A stretch of DNA of 64,000 nt, from assembly GCF_019279795.1 (NCBI RefSeq), contig NC_056732.1, positions 1,080,748,119-1,080,812,118 on the forward strand, read 5' to 3'. The stretch comes from Protopterus annectens (Eukaryota; Chordata; Ceratodontiformes; Protopteridae). The position numbers and the translations under genes are program-made. Shown here piece by piece: positions 56,402-64,000 of this stretch; within the stretch, counting starts at the first letter, position 1, and each line of letters begins with the position of its first letter. Under the pieces are notes generated by a model. It made no database searches. It worked only from the letters and a program-made list of their open reading frames with translations, and was not told the DNA's origin.

Positions 56402-57065
56402 ATGCTGCTCAATGCCAGAAGTCTAAATCTCAAAATGCACGCACTCGAGGCCCTTCTCAGTATGGAGAACATCGATGTCTGTGCTGTGACAGAAACCTGG
56501 TTCAAGGCTCCTGAGAGCACCCCAGCGCTATCAGGTTTTACCTCATATCATGCGTTCCGGCCCCAAAATCCGGACAATACCAAGAAAGGAGGGGGGGGTA
56601 TCCATATTCATCAAGGACACCCACACCTCAAGACTGGTGGCAACGCACGATGCATCGGAGACCATCCAGGTGCAATTAACCATAGGCAAGACTGCTCTGC
56701 AAATTGTAGCATGTTACAGGCCACCCTCACAAACTCAGGAACCTCACATGGCCTTCCTGAAAACACTAGAGGGAATAAATGCATCACCAAACACCATCAT
56801 ACTAGGTGACTTCAATTACCCTAATATAGACTGGGAACACTACTCAAGCCCAAACACCCTAGCCCAAAAGTTCCTGGAATTCATAAACTCAAATGCCATG
56901 GAACAACTAGTCACCATCCCCACAAGAGGAGATAACATACTTGATCTCATCATCACGAACATGGGAGCACAATGTTCAACACCGAAGTATACCCCTCACT
57001 GGTGAGATCAGATCACAAACTAATCTCGCTGGAGGTCCTCATCCCACCCCACCTGAAATAAAAAG
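56402..57065 (+). pseudogene. CR1 copy B ORF2: endonuclease, frameshifted
   Basis: MLLNARSLNLKMHALEALLS at 56402, DVCAVTETWFKAPES (catalytic TETW block), then a phase change at the G-run at 56591-56598 into the frame GGVSIFIKDTHTSRLVATHD, VACYRPPSQ, ILGDFNYPNIDWE (GDFN block) and IITNMG. A further shift near 56985 precedes SLVRSDHKLISLE (SDH block). All APE-endonuclease catalytic blocks are present but spread over three phases. Confidence 0.85.
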
Positions 57066-59176
57066 ACCACAGTAAAGAACTTCTCAAAAGCCGACTTCAC
57101 ACTTCTAAAGACTAGTGTGGTCTCCTTTAAGGCCCCGAGCCGTGGAAAACAGTACTCAAGCCGCTGAATCACTTACAAATGCCTTCTACCAGCACTTGCA
57201 GGACTGCATGGATAAGGCAATCCCAAGCAAAACAAAGACTCTTTGTACCAAAGGCAAGCGTCCAGTCTGGTGGACCCCAGCCATAAACAAACTCTACAAC
57301 AAAAGGAGGAAGCTACTACAAGATAGAGCAAAATCCTTAAAAGGTAAGACACCCTTGATCACTATAAGTAAAAACTAAGAGCTCTCATAAAATCATCCAA
57401 AGCAAATTTCGAGAGAAAAATAGCTAAAGACTCAAAAGACAATCATAAGGCCTTCTTTAGCTATGTTAGAAACCTAGGAGGAAACTCCCAGATATGCTCA
57501 GAACTAGTTCAAAATGATGTGAAGATTACTGATCCTACAGACATTGCCAACATACTGGCTGACAGGTTCAGTGCAAACTTCTCCCCAAAAGGAGAGATAT
57601 CTATACCAAACGATTGCAGCCCCCCAAACATCTCCAGCGCCCAAGTGAGAACTGCTCTCTCCAAAGCAAAAACACAGCATCCATGGGACCTGATGGTGTC
57701 CCCGGCTGTGTGCTCCACGAACTCAATGAGGAATTAAACCCACAGCTAGGACAGCTGTTTAATCAAAGTCTTACCTCTGGATACGTACCCAGGGAGTGGC
57801 GCACTGCAACTGTGGTCCCACTTCACAAAGGCGGTGCCTCCACCGACCCTGGAAATTACTGGCCCATTAGCTTGACAAGCCTTATCTGCAAAGCCATGGA
57901 GAGGATCATAATGGACCTCATAAATAAAGACATAGGAAATTGCAGACTTTGGATCCAACCCAGTTTGGCTTTGTCAAAGGCAGATCATGCCTTTTAAACT
58001 TGGTTGACTTTTTCAAACAGTCACCAAAGCCATTGATGAGGGAAAGGCAGTCCATACAGCCTACCTCGATCTGGCTAAGGCCTTGATACAATACCCCACT
58101 CGGGTATCATTGAAAAACTCATCAGCTTAAATGTTAACCCATACATCACAAGATGGGTTGCAAACTGGCTGAGTGACAGAACCCACAGGGTCAGAGTTGC
58201 TGGTGCCATGTCAGACTCAAAGCCTGTCACAAGTGGTGTCCCACAGGGCTCAGTCCTGGGCCCACTCTTGTTTGGCATCTACTTTTCCAGTACAAGCAAA
58301 CACAGGAGGGTTATGGCTGACAAAGTTTGCAGATGACTGCAAACTGGGCACCATAGTAGAAAACACATCTGACACAGATATCCTTCAGAAGGGTCTCACA
58401 GAAACAGATAACTGGTGCCAGACCCACGGCCTAAAGTTAAATGCCAAAAAATGCATAGTCATACCCTTCGGGAAAAACAAGGTTACCCCTAGCTACCAAA
58501 TAGGTGGCAATCCACTGAGCACAGAAGAAGTTATCAGGGACCTGGGGACCCAGGTTGATAGTAGTCTGTCATTCGACACCCATGTAGCTAAAGTAGTTAG
58601 GAAGACCTTCTACATTGCCCACCTTATCATGAAGGGATTCTCATCTAGATCAAGGGAGGTCATAGTCTCCCTTTACTCATCACTCATCAGACCAATGATT
58701 GAGTACAATGCCCCATTCGAATGTATCTGACCCGACACTTGCAGCAGCTGGAGAGGCCACAAAAGTTCCTCACCAAAAGGATAAAGGGTCTCAAAAATCT
58801 GTCCTATGCTGCCCGACTGAAAGAACTCCAGCTCTATTCAGTCGCTTACCGCTTGCTCAGAGGTGACCTTTGCCTAACATACAAGGCCATGTCAAACCCA
58901 GATTTGATGAATATGCTTCACCTCAAAAAATCTAGATCCATCAGAGCCACAAGGGCGGAAGACTTAAACCTCGACACGGCTATTAATAGGACGTGCTGGA
59001 GGGATAGATTCATCACCCAAAGACTCCCTATGCTGTGGAACAAAATCCCGGTACATGTGAGGCAGAGCACCTCGCTGGCCTTGTTCAAGAGAAATCTTGA
59101 CCAATGGATGGGAGATCGCAGATATACCCCAGGGATTACCTCAGTGTCACTGCTCGACAGAGGCACAGCAAAATAA
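57066..59176 (+). pseudogene. CR1 copy B ORF2: linker, reverse transcriptase and C-terminal region, frameshifted
   Basis: Linker RPVWWTPAINKLYNKRRKL (57262 onward), DIANILADRFSANFSP (57540 onward), RT blocks GPDGVPGCVLHELN, VVPLHKGGA, NYWPISLTSLICK (usual NYRPIS), then broken phases around AYLDLAKA and TSGVPQGSVLGPLLFGIYF (near 58230-58290). The frame 58173-58730 has FADDCKLG (catalytic box) and LNAKKCIVIPFGKNK; 58721-59176 has YLTRHLQQLERPQKFLTKR and TCWRDRFITQRLPMLWNKI to the TAA stop at 59174-59176. Phase changes at about 57370, 57950, 58010, 58080, 58290 and 58720. Confidence 0.88.
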
Positions 59177-59282
59177 TGGGTATAGTTCCCCATACTAAAG
59201 GGGTGGCGTAAGCCACAAAACGATGGGCTAGGCTTGTAAATGCCCTCGGGCAGATAGCCTAGTATGAACCTATGAACCTATG

Positions 59283-59768
59283 AGAGTGTCTTCCCTATCA
59301 AGGATTGATATTGAGTATAGGCAAAGAGAAAGAAATACGGGGTTCCTAAATGAAAGACCAGCACTAGACTCTAGAACAGAAGCTTCTGTTAAAAAAGGAA
59401 TAATTAGCAAAGCATATAAAATACTGCATGATAATTTTAAGAATTAATCAGAGGAGCTTAGAAAGAATTGGAAAGAAAGAGTGGATAAGCAATTCACGAG
59501 ACAATGGGTGGATATACGTATATATCTAACAAATATGCAACAATGTCTAGAAGATTTAGGATCTTTGCCTGGAAGTGTTTACATAGGTATTTTTATACCC
59601 AAAGTAGACTCCAAAATAATTTTTTCTCAGATGGACAGCAAATGTTGGCAGTGTGACGGGCACAGAAAAAGGTAGCTGGGAACGTATTTTTTTGAAGTGT
59701 GATGAGCTGGCAGCCCTTTGGAATTCCCTGCAGACTGCTCTGTTGGAGATGCTGGGTGAGCAGATTGG
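59283..59768 (+). pseudogene. L1 ORF2 C-terminus after the CR1 insertion
   Basis: Frame pieces RQRERNTGFLNERPALDSR and, in frame 59481-59675, KQFTRQWVDIR, then KCWQCDGHRKR and, after a shift, GSWERIFLKCDELAALWNSL, which is the Cys-rich tail of an L1 ORF2 (CWxCxxxxGxxxHxxxxC layout; the His is replaced here by Arg in RIFLKC). Sequence turns into minus-strand DIRS at about 59768, so the L1 3' UTR is missing. Confidence 0.6.
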
Positions 59769-60510
59769 ACTGACTTGGCAGGAACCAGGTTTGACTTCTC
59801 CCACTGCACCGTTATCCCCAAAATGTTTGCCAGAGAAAGTGTGTATTGTACGGCTGTTACCAGAAGACACTTGGTGGGAGCAGTGAGGGGCCAATCATCC
59901 AAATATGGAAACACTCAGAATCCTTGCAGTCTCAAGTGAGCTGTGACCACTGCATTGCACTTTGTGAACACTCTGGGGGCTGTAGAGAGATCGATCAGCA
60001 TTGCATGAAACTGGTAATGATTGGCTCCCAGACAGAAGCAAAGCAGACTCCTGGAGTGCTTGTCCATTTTGATATGGTAATATGAATCCTGGAGATCTAT
60101 CGAGCACATCCATTTACCCTCCCTCAGAAAGGGGAGGATGGACTGAACCATGACCATCCAGAATTTGGTTTGGGCGACAGACTTGTTCAAGCTACTGAGA
60201 TCCAGAATGGGTCTCTAGTCCCCTGTCTTTTTTGGAACCAAAAAGGATCTTAAGTAAAATCTGGATCCACATTGGTCTGGTGGGACTGGTCAGATTACTC
60301 TTTTTTTTGGCATAGCTTTTCTATTTCTGAACCTGCCTCTTCCCTCTGACTGGGTGGAACATCAGGAAGTTTTGTTGGAAATTTCGGGTAAGAAATAAGG
60401 GGAATGGTGTAACCTCTGGTAATTATACTCTGCACCCAACGACTGGTGGTAATAGAGTGCCAGGCAGCTTGGTGCAAAGAGAAACAACCCCCAATTGCTT
60501 CCAGAGGCAA
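59768..60510 (-). pseudogene. DIRS ORF2: reverse transcriptase, N-terminal half, truncated
   Basis: Frame 60510-60295 has GGCFSLHQAAWHSIT and SIITRGYTIPL (start region). Frame 60190-59915 has WMCSIDLQDSYYHIKMDKHS (catalytic DLQDSYYHI block), HYQFHAMLIDLSTAPRVFTK; frame 59914 onward has FPYLDDWPLTAPT (catalytic YLDD) and WEKSNLVPAKSVQ, after which DIRS homology ends and L1 antisense follows. Frameshifts at about 60290 and 59915. YR retrotransposons copy RNA with this RT and integrate by recombinase, which is missing here. Confidence 0.82.
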
Positions 60511-60575
60511 GCATTTGGGCAGCTCTTCAGGAGCGCTGGTAACACTGTCCAGAGAAAGAGTCTCTGGAGCCTTGG

Positions 60576-63083
60576 TTACATGGACCCCACTCTGCCGCTA
60601 CAGGGGCGTCTTCCAGAGTTGTTACCTCCCCTGCCTCTGGGGGTATCATCACCATGTGTGGCACGGAAAGGACCCTGAGATTTTTTGTGCCACATATTCC
60701 CACTCCTCTGGTTCTTGGAAAAGGAGCATTGAGGATTGGAAAAATGAAGGCCTATGGCAGTTAGGGCCTTACCCTCCTGCTCACACCTGGCTAGTGTGTC
60801 CTTAACTTTGGGGCCAAAAAGGGAAGATGCTTTGATGGGAGCATTTAGAAAGGAAGACTTAAAGGGATCCGTGAGGTCACAAATGTGCATCCAGGCATGA
60901 TGCCTCATAATGTCTGAACCCGCAGCTCTAGCCACCCCTTCGGGTGCATGTGAAAGCAATCTCATGGACGAGTTGGAGATTGACTCCAGGGTAGCAAGCT
61001 GCGAGGCAACCTTGTCCCATACCACATCAGACACCTGTCCTGCGAGTGTTGCAGAGAGTTCTGAGATCAAGTCTCTTTGGAGCCTCATGAAACATTCCAA
61101 ATAGTGCAGGGACTGAATGGCAAAGGTCACTGATACAAATACTCACTTCCCCAATCTGTCCACAGCCAGGGACTCCCTGTTGGGTGGATGGATAGCAGGA
61201 CTCTCTTCAGCCAGATCCTTTTTTGTGGCTGCCACCACCACCACCATAGCTTCATCTGGTAACTCCCTGGACCAGTGTGGGTTCTACTCGGGAGGAGAAA
61301 GAATTTTGTCAGGTCTCCAAGGGATTGCCTTAATAGAGTTAGGTTTCTTCCATGCTCATTGCACTATGAGCTGGACTAGCTCGTCAAGAGGTGGGGTCAC
61401 CTACAAGGTAAACGGCCGGGCACGGAAAGCATGCAGGAACACGGACACCTCAGAGGAAGGGCTGGAGGGCTTCCAGTCACCCCTCTGTTTTAACATTACA
61501 AGGATGTTTCCGAAGTAGACATCATCAGGTAGTGACCATGGGGTGACCATGGGGACTCTTCACCATCATCATAATCGGTGTCTTCAGAGACTTCTCAGGT
61601 GAGTCAATGTGCTTCCTCTTGCACAATCTCTTCTGTGGGGGCTCCTCAGTGGGGGTGTTCAAGGAGGACCTGGAAGAGTGGGTACCCTGAACTAGGGTTT
61701 CCTGCGGCTTCCCTGCCTGGTGTCCCGGGGAGGTGGTCTGTGTCAGCTGTAGCTCAGGGGGAGAAAACTGGGGCTCTGACATCAGCGGAATGCTTCTAGA
61801 AGTGAAAGCCTTCTCCATCACACAAAAAGCAGGCCTGCCCAAAGAAGAATGGGAGCCCAGATCCAAGAAGGACAACTTTGGAACCGGGGTCACACCCTGC
61901 TCCATCAAACCCACTCCTGAGGATGGAGCCTCAAGCCAGATCGGTGTGGATGAGGCTACCTGTACCGAGGGCAGAACTGAAAGACTACACGGAACCATGT
62001 CCCGAACAAAGGAGCCCACTGCCCAATCATGAGATTGAGGAAGGACCAGTTCAGCAGGAACTGAGAACCAAAGGGACAGACTCAGAGCCTCAGTGAGATC
62101 CATTATAGGTGCCGAAATGGGGGGTTCTGAGAAGGGCGTCGGAGCAGAAGGTTTCAGAACTGGGATGACCGAAGGAGGAGAATAGGATGGAGTCCGTGGA
62201 AAGGTCAACCCAAGTCCTGCTGGAGTATGAGTCTTGGAAGGCATGGGTATCCCCCTGTCTGCCAACAGCTGATCCACAAGACGCACCGCATCAAGCTCTG
62301 AAAGGCTTGTGGTGGATCTAGTCGATACTCTGGATGGGGAGTCAGGTCAATCTAAGAACGGGCTATACACTTGGCCTAAGAACGGGTCTATGGATGGACA
62401 ATATTGGGTTTGTGGTGAGTGATCTGCCGGCACCAATGTCTTGAGTTTGGAGACAGAAAGTAGTGGGGTCAAATCCAGTGCAGCTGAAATAGAGCTCGGT
62501 GCCGAAGGGACACTTGGAGCTGAAATGGGAGGTTCAATCATCACTGAAGAGATTGGCATTGAAGGTGTGCACTGTGTCAAAATGGCCACAGGTACAGAAG
62601 TCATAGCAGGCATGGTGAGGTCTATAGTTGGTGCAGGAGGAAGTATCGAAGCTGACGATGAAGTCGATACAATGAAGCAATAGTGGAAGGGCATGGAGCA
62701 GACGAGGATGGTGCCAAGGAGGCAGGCTTAAGCTCTGAGGATAACTTCTGAGTTTTTGGTTTTGCAGACTTACCCTGGTTAATCGAGTGTGAAGAGGGAA
62801 CCGAATGGGACCTTTTCTTAACTGTCATAGGAGGGGTTGAGACCTCCATCACAGAAAGGGCCTCTGAAAAGGGAGATTTAAGTAGTCCCTTCAAGATTAG
62901 TTTATTCTTGCGCTCATTCAGAGTGCGCTGGCTGAAGCTCTGACAAATTCCACAGGGAGGCTGCACCAAAAGGTGGGGCACCTCCAAACAATAAACACAG
63001 TCATCATGAGATTCACTATTAGGTAGTTTACCATTACAAGAGGCACAGTTTTTGAAACCCAATGTATCCTTCTTATCCAACAT
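60576..63083 (-). pseudogene. DIRS ORF1 (gag-like), broken
   Basis: ATG at 63083 gives MLDKKDTLGFKNCASCNGKL followed by Cys pairs (CASC, CVYC, CGIC) that look like a zinc-binding N-terminus. The middle (about 62690-61525) is Ser/Pro/Thr-rich in three phases. The end, frame 61130-60576, has LHYLECFMRLQRDLISELS, ARAAGSDIMRHHAWMH and SSLFGPKVKDTLARCEQEGKA, the LAP2alpha-like C-terminal layout of vertebrate DIRS ORF1, then a Gly/Arg/Asn-rich tail. Phase changes at about 62690, 62300 and 61130-61525. Confidence 0.7.
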
Positions 63084-63227
63084 CTTGAGAAGTAAACACA
63101 ACAATTCAAAAACTTCAGAAGAATGAAACTCTAATTTAATAGGACAGAAAAGATTTAAACACATGCAGAAAAAATATAAACAAATTCAATACCAAAACAC
63201 ACCACTACAGTAGAAAGAACAGGAAGA

Positions 63228-63375
63228 ATACCAACTATGGTATTCAAGGAATACCACAAAGGTAAAGAGAAAAGGGCCATACCAACTATGGTATTCAAGG
63301 AATACCACAAAGGTAAAGAGAAAAGGGCCATGCCAGCAATGGTACTAAAAAGGGCTACCAAAAGGTAGAGAAGGG
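63228..63375. repeat. 51-bp tandem repeat, 2 full + 1 diverged
   Basis: ATACCAACTATGGTATTC starts at 63228 and 63279, with identical 51-bp units; a diverged third (ATGCCAGCAATGGTAC) starts at 63330. It lies just upstream of DIRS ORF1 on the element strand. Confidence 0.9.
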
Positions 63376-63640
63376 GAGAAATATATCTAACACTACTATA
63401 ATTTGACAGGAAAAGAACTATAGCTCACAGAGATTTAGAAACAAATGTTTTACACAAATATCAAAAATTTTCCACTTAGCTGAGAGCTCGGCTGAAATGC
63501 GGCTTTATGGCTAAGCGGCAAACAAGATCTGAGGTAACAGGGAGAAGGGTATTGTGGGTAGAAGCTTAGCTCGAGAGCTTTTGACTGATGCGAACTTGGT
63601 AATAGGCCAACTCAGTTCTGAAGGCTCGGAACCGACCCCC

Positions 63641-64000
63641 ATCAGTGATGAATGGAAAGAAGATTAACAACATTAGATTATCTATTCCTCTCGCTCAACA
63701 TATATTTATGTATGTAACAATCTGGCAAATAAGAAAAGGGCACTTCCCTAACCCCACTTAACCTTCATCACACAGCCCTAATGAAGCAACACATTAAAAC
63801 AATGATTTGAATTCTGGTTTTGCACATGTAACACCCCAGGTTAATTATTAGCTTAACTTTACTTATACAATTTGGCTGTACATACTAACTCTGTTAACCT
63901 ATCCCTTCTAACAACACTATTTCTCTATAAGTAGTTACATTCCTAGCTGCAACTCTCACCATGGAAGTATTACTAACTATACACTACTTTGCCTAAGTGA
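63641..64000. other. No gene recognised
   Basis: AT-rich end of the window; no frame or repeat that I can assign. Confidence 0.4.

Larger units (their letters stand above)
55106..59282 (+). mobile_element. CR1 LINE copy B, body (anchor, ORF1, ORF2, 3' tail)
   Basis: Anchor region 55106-55405, ORF1 from 55406, ORF2 56402-59176, short 3' UTR and octamer tail (AACCTATGAACCTATGA, 59264-59282). With the array upstream it is a 9.5-kb insertion in L1. It is the best copy for reading CR1 domain order in this window, although single-base indels have shifted the frame about six times. Identity with copy A is high by eye, so it is relatively young. Confidence 0.88.
43095..59768 (+). mobile_element. L1 LINE, near full length, split by three insertions
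   Basis: Segments 43095-46040, 46598-48960, 49201-49766 and 59283-59768 are collinear parts of one L1: 5' UTR, ORF1, inter-ORF spacer, ORF2 endonuclease, RT and C-terminus. Removed of insertions it is about 6.4 kb, usual for an L1. The insertions are an RTE fragment (46041-46597), a CR1-tailed SINE (48961-49200) and CR1 copy B with its array (49767-59282). It ends abruptly against a minus-strand DIRS at about 59768, before any poly(A). Confidence 0.75.
59768..63640 (-). mobile_element. DIRS-type YR retrotransposon, 3'-truncated, decayed
   Basis: Minus strand. The 5' flank with a 51-bp tandem repeat lies at 63.1-63.6 kb, ORF1 at 63083-60576, ORF2 RT N-terminal half at 60510-59768. RNase H, methyltransferase-like and tyrosine recombinase domains of a complete DIRS are not in the window because the element breaks off at 59768 within the RT. 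I could not identify the terminal repeats. Assignment rests on the RT and the LAP2alpha-like ORF1 end. Confidence 0.75.

Noticed and set aside
59627-59914. Whole frame as DIRS reverse transcriptase
   Set aside because: Homology to DIRS stops after the LVPAKSVQ segment; the remainder is antisense L1, so only the upper part was assigned.
61525-62286. Minus-strand frame of 253 codons as a separate host gene
   Set aside because: Ser/Pro-rich and lying between the N-terminal Cys part and the LAP2alpha-like end of the DIRS ORF1, so it is the middle of that ORF.

Overview
The window looks like vertebrate nuclear DNA, probably from a large, repeat-rich genome such as an amphibian, a lobe-finned or other basal fish, or a shark. 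That is inferred from its mix of repeats (CR1, L2-like, L1 and RTE LINEs, DIRS-type YR retrotransposon, PIF/Harbinger DNA transposon, tRNA-derived SINEs). I see no convincing host protein-coding gene, no rRNA and no stand-alone tRNA. Nearly everything recognisable is mobile DNA, much of it nested, and nearly every coding region is broken by frameshifts or stops. The one long intact frame is a Harbinger transposase at 18264-19415 (minus strand).

Left third (1-20 kb): a short Arg/Ser/Pro-rich frame, a decayed L2-like LINE (1.7-3.7 kb), then old CR1 copies. Copy H is at 3.7-5.1 kb. A 248-bp tandem array lies at 5.43-7.51 kb. Copy I (7.5-8.3 and 11.4-11.7 kb) is split by minus-strand copy A (8.3-11.4 kb). 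Copy F/G (12.7-14.6 and 16.8-18.2 kb) is split by copy E (14.6-16.8 kb). The Harbinger transposase and a CpG-rich repeat block follow.

Middle (20-43 kb): a dense cluster of hairpins (20.34-20.84 kb), a DIRS-gag-like relic, a second L2-like LINE (21.7-26.1 kb) carrying two SINE insertions and a MITE-like inverted repeat, and a truncated L1. CR1 copy C (28.9-34.0 kb, minus) sits inside the 5' repeat array of CR1 copy D (34.0-39.4 kb, plus). An AT-rich stretch without clear genes follows.

Right third (43-64 kb): a near-full-length L1 starts at 43.1 kb with a YY1-type motif. It is split successively by an RTE fragment, by a dimeric tRNA-like SINE with a CR1 tail, and by CR1 copy B, which has 8.7 tandem 615-bp units directly upstream of its ORF1. 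The L1 ends against a 3'-truncated DIRS element on the minus strand.

The most interesting observation is that three CR1 copies (B, C, D) all carry repeated units upstream of ORF1. Each kind of unit contains an inverted CCAAT box (TTTATTGGCC or close variant) followed about 30-50 bp later by a TATA-like element. This is what an array of tandem Pol II promoter monomers, known from mouse L1, would look like in CR1. Second, two different SINE families in the window carry the 3' tails of two different LINEs that are also present here (RTE and CR1), as expected if the SINEs borrow those LINEs' machinery.
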